14,177 nucleotides of DNA from Galdieria sulphuraria (GCF_000341285.1 NW_005178393.1:1-14177), one strand, 5' to 3'; positions 1 through 10,809 are shown, counted from the stretch's first letter. Notes: generated by a model from the letters alone, not told the origin. A program made the numbers and translations.

Positions 1-99
1 TATGAGCCCCAGCCTAGTACAGTATGGCAGAGTCCTCCATTCTACCAAGATAATGACTTGTGTTTCTATCTTTTACTGTTTTCCTCCTTGTTGGCATGA
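1..99 (+). pseudogene. Possible 3' end of a gene entering from the left
   Basis: Frame 1 is open from the window edge to a TGA at 97-99 and encodes 32 residues. The first 19 are rich in Pro, Gln, Ser and aromatic residues (begins YEPQPSTVWQSPPFYQ), and the rest is a short hydrophobic tail. The composition looks more like a protein C-terminus than the surrounding DNA does, but 32 codons is short enough to occur by chance. A competing frame opens at an ATG at base 3 and runs to 253 (83 codons), but it crosses a trinucleotide repeat and reads as Ser/Thr/Leu-rich with no recognisable motif. The product is unknown, and whether it is a live gene depends on sequence left of the window. Confidence 0.18.
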
Positions 100-142
100 C
101 TGGAAAATTGTCCTTGTTTTATTTACTTGGAATTGTAAAAAG

Positions 143-161
143 ACCACCACCACCACCACCA
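143..161. repeat. (ACC)6 microsatellite
   Basis: Six perfect ACC units plus one A lie in otherwise AT-rich DNA. It would encode a run of six Thr in the frame that starts at base 3. Confidence 0.9.
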
Positions 162-253
162 GAGAAAGCCCTAGTTTATTGGTTAGTAGTATATGGAATA
201 TTAATAATAGTTTTTGTCCTAAAAGTACGAATTTGACCTATTTTTTACTATAA

Positions 254-1987
254 AGGAAAATTGTATTGTTGACCTTACAAAATAAAAGGGCATTATTTGC
301 ACACTTGCGACTATTTCTGTACCTTACTATCAGTAGAACTACATACGGTCCTGATTTTGAACAACAAATAGGGTATCTAGTTGCTTTACTGGTCGATTTT
401 CGATTTTCTTGTTTCTGTTTGAGAAAAATCTTTATCTTTTGATTCTTGAAATGAACTTGTTTGTTACCTCATGATAGTATGATGAAGCAACTAGTCGTCA
501 TTTCATTTTTGAAAACGCCGACGTACAACCTTTCAGAAGCTTTTTTCATTGGAAATCCCGATCACAAAGAATCTCTTTGTCCCGTGATAGTTGCGTTGCA
601 TTTGCAGGGATAGGCAAGTGATAGTCCAAATAATCAATTCGAGACAATTTCGTCAGTTGAATCAAGTAATCTTTGACAAGTGAACTTGCAGTATCATGAA
701 ACTGTACAACATACTGTTTTCTGTGATCTAGAATCTACTACTGATTTATCTTGATATATTGTATTGTTCTTATGTCGAAACTACACCTTTTGACTATTTA
801 TGCTTCAGAACAATTCCATCTTACTTGTTCGACCCTAAGACCAGCTTCATATGGAGTAGTCATCTAGCTGATAAGGATAAGATAATATCTCTATCTCGTT
901 TTTTCTGTTCTTTATCGGTATAATTGTAGAATGGTGAAGATCTTGTTTTTTAGAGTTGTAATATGTTCTTAAAAGAAAAGGGATGAAGATTATAGAAAGT
1001 AGTATTCAAAGACTGCAGGATGATGTAAATTCGAAGAAGAAGCGACAAGATTGCAGCCAAAGTTCTCTATAAACGATTTGCTGGGAATAGAAATTGAACT
1101 TGTCTTAGCACGAAATACTGGTTGTTTTCCCTTATTCATATGAATTGTCATAAAAGACAAAAATTTACGTTTTACATAGTACATTTTTTTCAATGAAAGA
1201 ATATAGAAAGGTTAGTTGAAAGAAATTCAAGGAAAAGAAGTAAATGAATGCTTCCCTGGCTTCACAAGGTTAAAATATCAGACATATGATGTACAGATTT
1301 TGAGGTTGATCCTAACAAAAAGCAAGCAAAATCAACTCTGTGATTTTTACACAAGTAGCAGCAAAACATAAATTGATAGTCATGTTCTAACTTCAGGATC
1401 TTATAGTATATCCTTTGATGCTTGAACTCTTTTCACAACCTTTGGTGGTTTTCATCCACCTCTTAATCTTGGACTATTACCACAATTGATGCAAGTCATA
1501 AATAACAATGTATTTATGCCGTACCAATACCTTGTTTCTATTGATGAGTTGAATTTGAATCTAATTTCAGAGTGATATCCGAAACAATTCTGGTTACAGC
1601 TGTATTGAAGGAAGTAATAATCACTTACTTGCTAGAGAACTACTCTGAATCTTATCACTTCTAGTTAAATCTCAACAGGATATGGCACAATTATTCTAGT
1701 CGATATGTAGGAAAAGGTCTATTTGATTTCTTCCTTCTCAACGTACCTAGAAACTGGTTACTGTTTTATATTACTTGAATTGTATACTGAATTCAATGAT
1801 TTACTGTTCATTGGAAAGAAAGTAAGACATCCTTTGATACTGTTCATTTAAGATGACATTTTGTGTAAGAGTTGGTCATTTGTTGATTACTAGTCGAATA
1901 TCTCATCAAGAAGAAATTCTGTTTCATAAGTAAATGAAATGTCCTCGATAGTTGATTCAACTTTTGAATTCTTAGAGATTACACTGA
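254..1987. other. AT-rich stretch with no supportable gene
   Basis: I see no gene, RNA or repeat here. The longest thing of note on the + strand is a 29-codon ATG frame at 983-1072 (starts MKIIESSIQRLQDDVNSKKK), hydrophilic and helix-like but too short to call. The 67-codon minus-strand frame at 990-1193 is within chance expectation. Confidence 0.5.
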
Positions 1988-2615
1988 ATTAATCGAACTG
2001 AGTTAGTCCTTATCCCGAGAAAAACGATTTGCCATATAGTATTAATAGTAGTATTATTACTAAGGATACCGAAGACTAGGGAGATGAGGACTTGGTTTGA
2101 GAAAAACTTGGTAGTGTTTGAGTGTCCAATAATTCCTCCGCGATACTTGCACTTTATTTGCGATACCGGATATGTATTTCTTGATCGTTTCATCCTAGAT
2201 AGCTTCGCGAATCGACTCAAGCCGTGAATCGCATTATACCTTTGCAGCGCCACGAATATTTGCTACTAGTTTATATATTTTGATATTAACTAGTTGTTTG
2301 TTTAGATATAACCACGTTAACCTGTACTTGATTCAATTGATTACTACTTGTCTTGAAGTGCTTTCAGTAATATCATTTCGTTCCAACCAAGCATTACTGG
2401 GTACGCTATAGTTACTTCGCAGACAAGAATCAGGAATCAGATTTCAATCTTTTTTCAAGTATTCGCATCTAAATGCGTTGATTGTTAGAAACATTCAAAG
2501 TTGGCTATTGAAATATAGCCCTAGTAATGAATGGAGTCAATGTTCGACAAGATAACGGCACAACTCGATGCACAAAAAGTTGAATCAACGTTTTTATTCA
2601 AAATCAATTGTTTGA
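1988..2615 (+). pseudogene. Possible decayed coding region, product unknown
   Basis: A + strand frame is open from 1988 to a TGA at 2225-2227 (79 codons, first ATG 2084). It contains a mixed hydrophobic/charged stretch (for example FECPIIPPRYLHFICDTGYV). The frame shifted by one base is open from 2199 to a TAG at 2409, then to a TAA at 2553 and a TGA at 2613. It therefore covers 138 codons with two internal stops. Overlap of the two frames around 2199-2227 would fit a single-base indel in one old gene. The stretch at 2139-2254 is unusually CpG-rich for this window. A 93-codon minus-strand frame (1972-2253) overlaps, so the strand is not certain. I recognise no family. The alternative is chance open frames in a locally GC-richer patch. 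Confidence 0.25.
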
Positions 2616-2682
2616 TAGTAAGACTAATATACGTTGTTATAGTTTTAGGGGTATCTATAAGAGAGTTGGTTGAATTGTCATT

Positions 2683-2943
2683 ATGTGGACATTGGGTTAT
2701 CCAATAGAGTTTCTGTTAGATAGTGTTTTTATAGGATGGCTTCTTTAAGGTAGAATTGATACTCTATTGACTACTAGTTGTCGGGTTGATAAAGACTTTG
2801 TACCTTTGCACTTGAAATCTTGATGTTGCATGTACAGAGTCTTTATATCCGAAGCAGTGTTTTGTGTGGTCTTTAGGTTCCCTGTATGCTTGATTCAGCG
2901 TCGAATTGTCCAAGATTATCTTGAATTGATTAAAATAATTTAG
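2683..2943 (+). pseudogene. Possible decayed coding fragment, product unknown
   Basis: One + strand frame starts at ATG 2683 and runs 86 codons to a TAG at 2941-2943. It is broken only by a TAA at 2746 and a TGA at 2821. The last open piece (39 codons, from 2824) ends in a charged stretch, IQRRIVQDYLELIKII. It lies 67 bases after the broken frame at 1988-2615 on the same strand and could be part of the same relic. No motif is recognisable, and three short open pieces in line are only weak evidence of coding. Confidence 0.18.
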
Positions 2944-5606
2944 TCTTTAACCTAAAAGGATGATTTACAGACTATTATTTGGATCACTTAAAACCAAGTC
3001 AAAGATCAATTCATTCGAGAATCACTAGGTGAGAATCCGAATTGCAACAAAGCATCAATTTCCCCTTGATATTTGCATGCTGTGTGCACTACTAGAGCAA
3101 GCCATCGACCACAATTCAATTTAGGTACATTTGTGGATTCAATTTCATATAGAATGACAATGTGTTTCTAGAATATTGAGAACATGTTACTATTGATGAG
3201 CATAAATCAATCAGCATTCACTACTCTTGTATCTGTACGGAATTCAATTAAACGTTGCTTGAATACACTAATTCCTATCAGTACTGGTGAGAGCGTTCTC
3301 CTTTTACTGCCTTGGCACCAAGCTCAACTTGCGTCATAGAATCATCATTTTTTTTGATAAAGACACTGTGCTAAAAGTCTATTGCTTGTTTCTATTGACT
3401 GGTCGGAGAGTAGTCATCATCGTGTTATCTTATCTTTTCAAAAAAATTGCAATTACTGAACAATAAAAACTGAACTTTAATTGAAAAAAAGTATGACAGC
3501 GATAAACTATACTATTCATAGACCACAGAATCATTTGATTCAAAAGAAGATTCAACTAGATTGTAGACGATTGGTCACAAACGAGCCGCAAAAAGAAGCA
3601 ACGTAATCTTGCTGATACAAGCTATTGAATCTCTTGTCATGTTGAAATGTTTTTTGTAGTACAAGATGAAGAAAATGATTCCTTTCATTTCAACTTTTAT
3701 ACAACTCGCTAAACAAAAAAATACACTAATTTGCTTTGGAAGAAAATAGATGATGAAAGATATAAAGTGAAAAAAGAAAGAAATGGCTTCCTAGTTCAAT
3801 AGACTACAGAGATAGTGTTATGAGCCAAAAGCCTTGACTTTGATTCTCACTAGAAACATCAACGATACTCTGGTAGTCATTAGTAGAAAAAGAATTCCCT
3901 ACTAATACCTCATACTGGTAAAAGTAGAACGTTTATGGTACTTTGTTTTGTTTATCCATTCTACTGATATGCATGACGTGTATTTGAACACCATAAAGTA
4001 AGAAATAGGCTGTTGAAACAAAATGGTTTGTTATTCCATGGCATCCCTAATCGTTACAAATTGCCCAATGCTTCAAAGAACTTATTCCTTTAGGTATTCT
4101 TTATCTTTTTAACACTCCCCTTATTATTCTTCTTCCTTTTATTTTATCAAAAATGAATATCATACAATCCTCACTGATGGAAGCTAATCAAATTTCTATT
4201 CGAAAAGGCAAAGTGTAGAATAAAGCAAGGAATATACAGTCTTACTTGCAGAATCATTATTTGCATTTCTGTAGATATTATTCTTTATATAGTTGTAACT
4301 TTCTTTACTGGTTTGGAAAGTGTAGACAACAACATTTATAGGAAGAACAAGACCAAGCTTATGATTCAACTCGATCTCGATACTAGTATTCCATGACGTA
4401 GGATCAGTCCTCATCATACATGACGGGTGGTCTTTGGCTTCGAACCAATCAATCTATCTTATGTCAATCAACAACTTGACCGGAAAAAAGTTGCTTGTAT
4501 TTATTTCATTGCAATAATTATTGAGGTCTTGGTATAAACAGGCAGAGATGATTATAAAAGCAGAATTTACTATCTGATTTCCACACTTGACGACAACAAT
4601 AACAGCAACTCTTAGAAGAGATAGGAGGACAACACTTCTCACTACACCATTGTTCTTGAAGGGTCGTGAACATAGTATTTCTTCTATAGTTCCTCATTTA
4701 TTTAGAATTGTGATTGGTGTTTTACGACCACTCGCTTTTCCTATATTAAAAACTCAATACATCCCTAAATTGTGGAACGGATATATTTTTCTGTCTAATC
4801 AACAAGACGAGAGACAATAGGGATATGAGCTAGTGTCCAGGAATCAGTTTAAATTCAACTGATTTCAAGATCATAGTTTTGGCTATGTTGAACCGAGTTT
4901 AAACTGTATTGAGTGGAGAAATAAGGGATTGCGCAAAACAGGGCAATCAACTATCAAACTAGTGAATAAGCCAAGTGCTTTGCTTGAGAGAATCAGATCA
5001 ATGTCGTTGAATTGAGAATAGTTTCTGGTTTCTTTAAGCACCTTTCATTCTCTTGTTCACTACGCCTTATCTATAGAATCACACGAGTTGGTCATAAAGA
5101 GAGTACCTTTGGTATTTATCATATCAGTTATGCCTAGTTACAAGCTCAATTTGGAGTTGTCCAGAGAGGGACTTCAATCTATCTTGGCCACTTTTCTATT
5201 GAACTCGGTGTCAAATAGAATGACTTGACCTTGTTCATATGAATTCATATTCTTGTTATGAATACTGTATTTGAAGAGTACCTATTATATGCTATTCGAA
5301 ATTACCCTTAACTTTTTTTTTCACTGTTTATCACACAGCAAATCATGTAACTTGGTTTCATAAAAGCCTTGGTATCGTTCAGACTATCAAGATTTATGGC
5401 TATGACTTAAATAGTTTTGATAGAACCCACTTGACACCAATCTGTTCCATCAAAGATTGATTTCATAGTGAGACAAGCATAATGTCGCAGTCAACTACAG
5501 AATCATAGGCATACGAGACAATTCAACTGAATTGAAAGGAACTGTATGCTCGGCAAATTTAGAGATCATTCCTATTTTAAATAGAAGAACGCAAACATTC
5601 GGTTTT
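2944..5606. other. AT-rich stretch with no supportable gene
   Basis: There is no RNA gene, tandem repeat or convincing coding region. Open frames of 73 codons (4196-4417, minus), 62 codons (4454-4642, minus) and 77 codons (4587-4820, plus, beginning with TTG rather than ATG) lie in this stretch. They overlap or conflict with one another and show no family motif, so I treat them as chance. Confidence 0.5.
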
Positions 5607-5900
5607 ATGTTGTTTAAAAGATTCGAATCCACACAGCAACTTGAGAAAACTGAAGAAGAAGTACTTTGATCCTAACCTTTGATTGTTAGTACTTCAAGTC
5701 ATGCTGAGACATATGGTTATGTCCGTTTACTTCCTTTGGTGAAAAAAGTTGTCTCTTATCTTTGTTATATTAAGCTACTACAAAATCAAGTTGATAACCT
5801 GGTACAGCTTTCAGTAGCACAAGGTCACTTGCACAACAGACTCTTTGTTATCTTTATGGATGAAGAATTGAGTTTGGCTTGTGTTGATTCATTGAGTTGA
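5607..5900 (+). other. Two short open frames of doubtful meaning
   Basis: A 20-codon ATG frame (5607-5669) encodes a hydrophilic peptide ending KTEEEVL. A second frame runs 73 codons from 5679 to a TGA at 5898-5900 but begins with TTG, not ATG. The second has a Leu/Val-rich middle (RLLPLVKKVVSYLCYIKLLQ) and an acidic end. They sit immediately upstream of repeat copy A, and I see no match to the sequence upstream of copy B. No family is recognisable. Confidence 0.12.
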
Positions 5901-6029
5901 ATGAATGATTGTTTTGTGTCATACTAGCCTATTTACTTATCAACTGACAAATAATTGCACTTGGGCTTGTAAAATTGACTGATTCCAGTATTTGAGGAAT
6001 AATAGCAGGACAACTCTATTCAAAAAGGT

Positions 6030-6723
6030 GATTTAAGAATTCACTTTAGACAGATTATTGATCCGCGAGTCAAAGACAAGCTGTAACCATAGAAAAAGAT
6101 ATATACAAGGTAAGTGATACAAATAGGAGTAGTTTCATTGTGCATTCTCAAGCTGAATACGGACTGGATTGGACAGTGCTAATAGAATGAAATGGGTTGT
6201 TTGAGCCACACTGGGTTTTCTGTCTATTATGAGTTCTTTAGCTCATCAAGATCTTTTATCGTGACACTCGAAACCTCTCTGTCCCATAAGGAGAGTCGTT
6301 ATACCCTAGACTTTGGTTCATATAGTATTTATATATCCTTGATAGTCTATTTAATACCGATTGCTTCACGATTGTATGGATTTATTGGAAGAATTTACCC
6401 AAGTAGAGTTGGCAGACTAAATACCAACGAGTATTAGTATTCTTTCATCTAAAAACACAGAGAACAATCTAGTTGATAGTTTCCTTGACAAGAATCATAA
6501 CGAGAGAAAATCCCCACATTCTTTCCCTGATAGTTGCACATCACTTTCAATATTACTTATGTCGTTGACCGAAACTCGTTTGAGTCTGTTGTTTCCAGAA
6601 TTGACCCAATGTTGAATCATATTGGTATACTGTGAAATGAAGATTTTGTTGTTTCGATTGGGTTTGATTCTGCATAATATGTTAAGCGCCAGTATACATA
6701 GCTTTTACTGATTTTTCTGCCAA
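6030..6723 (+). repeat. Copy A of a diverged 0.7-kb subtelomeric direct repeat
   Basis: This 694-base segment aligns along its whole length with 11364-12066 in the same orientation. The copies share many exact or near-exact words. Examples are CATTGTGCATTCTCAAG (6140 region, also 11470 region), GAAGAATTTACCCAAGTAG (6390 and 11725 regions), CTAGTTGATAGTTT, GAGAGAAAATCCC and GATTCTGCATAATATG near the right end. By eye identity is roughly 70-75%, with small indels. Outside these limits the two flanks do not resemble each other, apart from the later G-rich blocks. The content is part of an old mobile element or a subtelomeric module. An 81-codon frame at 6192-6437 falls inside, but stops interrupt it at the equivalent place in copy B, so it is not conserved as a gene. 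Confidence 0.92.
6042..6190 (+). pseudogene. Broken coding fragment at the head of repeat copy A
   Basis: The frame starting at 6042 reads HFRQIIDPRVKDKL and meets a TAA at 6084. The overlapping frame from 6083 reads VTIEKDIYKVSDTNRSSFIV, continues HSQAEYGLDW, and stops at a TGA at 6188. Copy B has the same two peptides in the same two frames, with conservative replacements. Both copies therefore require the same frame change at the same place. The TIEKDIYK motif followed by a basic stretch recalls the segment just before the DDE core in Mutator-like transposases (often 'T..DIYN.R'). I rate that match as weak. The rest of the repeat has no continuous frame. Confidence 0.25.
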
Positions 6724-6840
6724 CGGGAAAGGTGGGCAATTTGAAAAGAGTGGCCAATTGTAAATGGGCCGATTTGAAATTGCCATTGTGGATGGGGGGA
6801 AGAATGGGTAAATTGGAAATGGGGGCATTTGAAATTGATG
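6724..6840 (+). repeat. G-rich block A: degenerate GGG-AAATTG motif cluster
   Basis: Immediately after repeat copy A come about six degenerate units of a G-run followed by an A/T word ending in TTGAAAT or TTGGAAAT. They include GGGCAATTTGAAA, GGGCCGATTTGAAATTG, GGGTAAATTGGAAAT and GGGGGCATTTGAAATTG. The + strand is G-rich, the same strand as the telomeric G strand. G runs of three to six occur at 6725-6824. Two words, AAATTGCCATTG (6777-6788) and the 23-base stretch 6801-6823, recur in block B at 12631-12642 and 12790-12813. The minus-strand frame across it (6617-6859) is a shadow of the repeat. Confidence 0.8.
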
Positions 6841-7043
6841 TAAAAATCAATAAAGCCATTTGAAACAGTAAAAGATCATTCCAAGAAAGTTAACTTTGAT
6901 TTCCACAGTGATAACAAAACATTAAGAGCCAATGCTTTAAAGACACATTCTACGCAAACGAAGAGAAGAATGACAAAAAATGGTTACTTTTTTACTCTTT
7001 TCAAAAGTACTTGTTTTGAATAACCATAACAAAAAAATACTTT

Positions 7044-8378
7044 TCAGTTCAGCAAAATCACAGTCTGTAACATTTTTAAGTTCCATCTCAATATTGTTTG
7101 AAATGACTCCTTAAAAATGGACAAGTACCCTTGAGAGTAACGAGTTTGGAAAAACACAAGTGATAATTGAGTAGCCAGTTGAATGATATCATCGTTTGGT
7201 TTACCAAGACATTGAACAAAGCTACAAGTAGTAAAAGTCAAAGAAAAGTTGTCCTTTTCGAAGCTCAAGTCTTTACGAAACCTTGAGACAAAGACACCCA
7301 AGAAACACAAGAAAAGAACCCTTGAAAACCTTTTTGTTTACCTGTTGAAGCATAACCATACTTGAAGGATTGGAGTACAGTCTTATCCATAGCCAAGAAC
7401 TGTGTTCTAGTCGTCAACGACAAGGGCTTGTTAATGTCTGTACGAAAAAAGTGCAGCATCTACAGCCTTGGAGATAGGTTTGGTTTTACTAGATTGTCTT
7501 CAAGTGATACTTATAAAAGTATGTTTCACTCTCAAAGGACTGCCCTTACATCGGGACAATATTCCCCTACTATTCCCTCAAATTGTCCATACAATAAGCG
7601 TATTGTACCCCTACAGTTGTGAGACTTTTAACAAGTCTCCACGAATTCACCTTTACATATTCCTTAACAACTTGATATCTCCTTTTACAAACTCAAATAT
7701 CAATTCATGATGCTGGTTGACTATTCTCAAGTACCAGATCAAAGAAATCACTTGCAACGAAAAAAGTGAATTCGCCTTATGAAGCCTTTTCTCCTTTGCA
7801 ACTATGTCATGAAAAATCCTTTATCAAATACAATAGAAGCTTCAATAACGTCTTTAAATACCAACTCTCTGCAAATTTGTCAATCTTTGTTGGTTGCTTT
7901 TTGGATGAGACAACAAGACTTGGCATTGGTTTCTCATTAGATTGCTATTTCTGTAGAATTCCCTACCTTGTTGATTCTTACCCATCATCAAGTTAAACGA
8001 CAGTCTTTTCCCATGTTTACCCAAAACCTTGATGACATTGCTTGCCCATTCTCTCCTATAGTTTGAGAGAGTGTTGTCATCCATATCAGAGACTCGTTAC
8101 CAATTGGTTGTGTCGAGTCTGTTCAAAGCAATACAGCTGGTTGAACATAGTCTTGCAGCTTTTTCAACCCTTTTTCTTGGACTGACTGTTTCATCATAAA
8201 ACCAATCAATCTTTCTGTCCCTATTTTTGGGGAATAGATGGAATCCTTTTTTGGTTTCCTTTTCTGGTTCCCAAGGTAATAGCAACACTCCACAGAAATG
8301 GATAAACACCTCAAGTTGTCTTGTAAAGATATTTTGTGATTCACTCAGTTTCTTGAAAACACAGAGACCAACATTCAA
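7044..8378 (-). pseudogene. Possible decayed leftward gene, product unknown
   Basis: Several minus-strand open runs follow one another. They are 8378-8097 (93 codons), 8084-7854 (76 codons, hydrophilic, with the basic stretch LGKHGKRLSFNLMMG), 7861-7805 (19 codons, contains VFKDVIEASIVFDKGFFMT), 7776-7708 (23 codons), 7692-7573 (40 codons after two TGA stops), 7459-7265 (64 codons) and 7310-7044 (88 codons). Neighbouring runs join by plausible one-base frame changes, as expected for one old gene broken several times. I recognise no domain. Plus-strand frames (7362-7622, 7468-7710, 7766-7996) cover part of the same DNA, so strand assignment is uncertain. Near 7341, CAACAG followed by GTAAAC on the minus strand could be a 5' splice site, so some breaks might be introns. 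Confidence 0.25.
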
Positions 8379-9554
8379 GACGTTGCAAAAAGATGCCGTG
8401 TAAAGCCAAAAACAACTTGTACACTTATTACCGATAACAATGGAGAAATTATTCCCAAAGGTCTAGCAGTAATCAAGGAGACTTATTCATTGTATAATAC
8501 CCAACCTAATGTTTTAGCTATTATCCCAGCTTTTCAAGAAGAGACGCAAACCAGGTTGGACGTTGTACAAAAAAAATTGATGGAACACTAAGAAACCGAC
8601 TCTTTCAACTGACAAGACTCCTCCTCAACGCCTCTTTCTCCAATCCTATCTGTTTATTCTGTATCGTCACATTTATTTATTTCGACCATTTGACTTTACA
8701 CACTTTTATGAATGCGTCTCGACGTGCTTTGAACAATCTGTCCAAGAACCTATAGACTAGTTTTAGAGCGACTCTGTTGGATTTTTGTTTGAAAGCACAA
8801 GTCTTGGAATGTAGGTTCTATTAGGTACTACTTTGCCTTTTAAAAGTCGAGGAATGGTTAAAAAAAAGATCCTCTTCATGCCGTAGCAATGCTGTTTGAG
8901 TTTTATGAAGAGGTATACACGTTAAACGAATACGTATGTTGGAGTCAATCGAAAAAGATAAAGTAAATACATTACAGGTGAGACCCAGAAAAATTTCAAG
9001 GAATTGTTCAACATTTCTTCCAATCGATTTACAGTTACTGACATCAGAGACTTGAAAACACAAGCGAGAATAACATTGAAATAGTTGAAAAGTATCTCCA
9101 AGAGTTTCTGTCAAACAATAAATGGAAAAACATGCTGCATATCCTTGGTCTATTTATTGCTTACTACTATCCGGTTTAACGTAATATCCACATCAATAGA
9201 CGTTGGATTGCTGAAAGACATCAGCAATGGAAGGGATCTCACCACCAGAGGTCTATAAGAAACTTTTTGAAAAGTTCAAAAAAAAGCAACTAGAAAAGAA
9301 CTTCTGTGTTTGCTTCGTTGAGAGAAGAATATACAAGCCTGCTCCAGCGTATGTTGTATTTACAAAGCTCAATTTTATTGCTCGAATATGAAATGGATTG
9401 GAAAAAGGCTATATAGAAATGTTAGTGTTGGATTATAGGCTCAAGACTATGGAAGAAATGAAACTTGGGAATATGAGTTGACTTTTACAAGGAGATGAAG
9501 CGTTTTGACTTTTAGAAGACGAGAAAACTCTGTGCAAAAATGAGCGATTGAGAT
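8340..9554 (+). pseudogene. Possible decayed rightward gene with an HRDC-like C-terminal stretch
   Basis: A + strand frame with no early ATG is open for 83 codons, 8340-8588, and contains TLITDNNGEIIPKGLAVIKE. A frame change at the A8 run 8569-8576 would join it to further open sequence up to about 8860. A second A8 run (8860-8867) would join that to DPLHAVAMLFEFYEEVYTLN from 8868. The same frame continues, with stops, through a 45-codon run at 9042-9176. In another frame, ATG 9227 opens 54 codons. Residues 8-20 (EVYKKLFEKFKKK) and 38-53 (PAPAYVVFTKLNFIAR) resemble helix 1 and the 'PPYVVF...L..IA' signature of HRDC domains. After TGAs at 9389, 9478 and 9506 this frame still reads TMEEMKLGNMS and GDEAF, which fits the end of HRDC. 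RecQ-type helicases linked to telomeres are known in fungi. No helicase motifs (GKS, DEAH) are visible, so this is at most a C-terminal relic. Confidence 0.28.
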
Positions 9555-9557
9555 AAA

Positions 9558-9964
9558 ATGTATAAAACTATATATTTATGGGAAAATGGAAAAGGTAAAA
9601 AAAATATGAACAACGTCATTCGAGTCAAAGTTGATGTCGCACACTTTGTTCCACTTTTTACAAGACTTTTCTTCAAGGAAGCTATTTCAAATATAACAAG
9701 ATATCGAGAGAGACGGTTGAAATGATCCATGAGATGGATATAGATAAAACTTTCATTTATTGAACGATTAGTTTTATTGTATGGAGTTTTCAAAAACAAG
9801 CTCAAGTGTTATTTTTCCATTTTCGCACCATTTTATGTATGGTTCTACACCTTTATGAACAAAAAAACACTAGGTGTCATTCTTTTTTTGCAAATTTTCC
9901 TTCGATAAATGCCATCTCTTTCTTTCTCGAAAATTCAAATTTGAGCACAATTGTTTCCTGTTAA
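9558..9964 (+). pseudogene. Possible decayed coding fragment, product unknown
   Basis: ATG 9558 opens 55 codons to a TGA at 9723. It contains YLWENGKGKK and, after a second Met, NNVIRVKVDVAHFVPLFTRL. A different frame from 9716 gives 15 codons to a TGA at 9761, then a further 66 open codons to a TAA at 9962. The two frames overlap at 9716-9722, so one base change would join them. The piece follows the HRDC-like relic by 3 bases on the same strand and could be its continuation. A 97-codon minus-strand frame (9512-9805) covers the first half. No family is recognisable. Confidence 0.18.
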
Positions 9965-10786
9965 AATATGTTTGAAATACCTACTTGAAGGTACTTATTT
10001 GTATGCCTTAACAAAGAAAACGATCTTATAAACTTTGACAAAGTCAAGGTATACTTTTTCATGTCCTTGAAGATCCTCTGATACTGTTTCATAACTTTGT
10101 GTCTATTGTAAATTTCAGTCTCGTACAACTGCGAAATAGTTTAAACTTTGGAATATAAAAGGTAAAATGGTTTTTTGTTTCCGTGAAAGAAATAAGAAAA
10201 CCTTGCAAAAATCTGGAAAGGGTTTGATTGTCGAACAGTGGCAATTTTGAGGTATCGTATATTTGATATGGACTTTTTCAACTGACTAGCAGTCCTTTGA
10301 TAATTGGCAATAGGATAAGAAGCACCATAATTATTGTTTCGCTTAAGGTTGCCAATGATCTTACTTTACCTCACTCTGTATAAAAGGATTCCAATAAATA
10401 TCTTTCAGTAGGCCTTTCATAAATGAAAACTACATAAAGTTACATCCCATCCATTTATTCATAAAGCTTTCTATTTACTACTCGCATATTCTTATTCGTT
10501 TGAGAATGGACTGGTCCATACATTTCACGAATTCTTTGTTCACTGGCTTTTACTCAGTTGACCAACAATGCCAATTGGTTATCAAATTTCATTGTCTTTT
10601 TCTTTTCGTAGAGAATCCAAAATTCGTTGTTCCGACTACCTTTCTGTTTGACTCGAAAATATTCAGAGTGTTTTCAACAATTGCTAAACTATTAGATATA
10701 CATCCTATCATCAATGACTCAATTTTTCTTTCTTTTAAACTCAACAAAAAGGTGTCAAGACTATATCGCTCTAAACACACACATAG
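9965..10786. other. AT-rich stretch with conflicting open frames only
   Basis: There is nothing supportable at 9965-10495. From 10500 to 10829 a plus-strand frame of 109 codons begins with TTG (first ATG 10506). From 10930 down to 10589 a minus-strand frame of 113 codons overlaps it. They are the two longest open frames in the window, yet they contradict each other, and a third frame is also fairly open here. This suggests a locally stop-poor composition rather than a gene. Neither shows a motif. Confidence 0.4.
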
Positions 10787-10808
10787 ATACATATATGTAT
10801 ATATATTA
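10771..10808. repeat. AC/AT-rich simple sequence with a 14-base perfect palindrome
   Basis: A short (AC)n stretch runs into ATACATATATGTAT, a perfect palindrome at 10787-10800, and then ATATATATT. It could form a small cruciform or simply be slippage-derived simple sequence. Confidence 0.75.
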
Positions 10809-10809
10809 A

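Noticed and set aside
1972-2253. 93-codon minus-strand ORF
   Set aside because: It overlaps a plus-strand frame that reads at least as well, shows no motif, and its length is within chance expectation for this composition.
6192-6437. 81-codon ORF inside repeat copy A
   Set aside because: The corresponding frame in copy B has internal stops, and substitutions between the copies do not favour third positions, so it is not a conserved gene.
8821-9114. 97-codon minus-strand ORF beginning with TTG
   Set aside because: It lies antisense to the rightward broken frames, has no motif and no ATG at the start. About two runs of this length are expected by chance in the window.
9512-9805. 97-codon minus-strand ORF
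   Set aside because: It is antisense to a more protein-like plus frame (9558-9722), and its composition (Phe, Ile, Ser, Leu) is what random AT-rich sequence gives.
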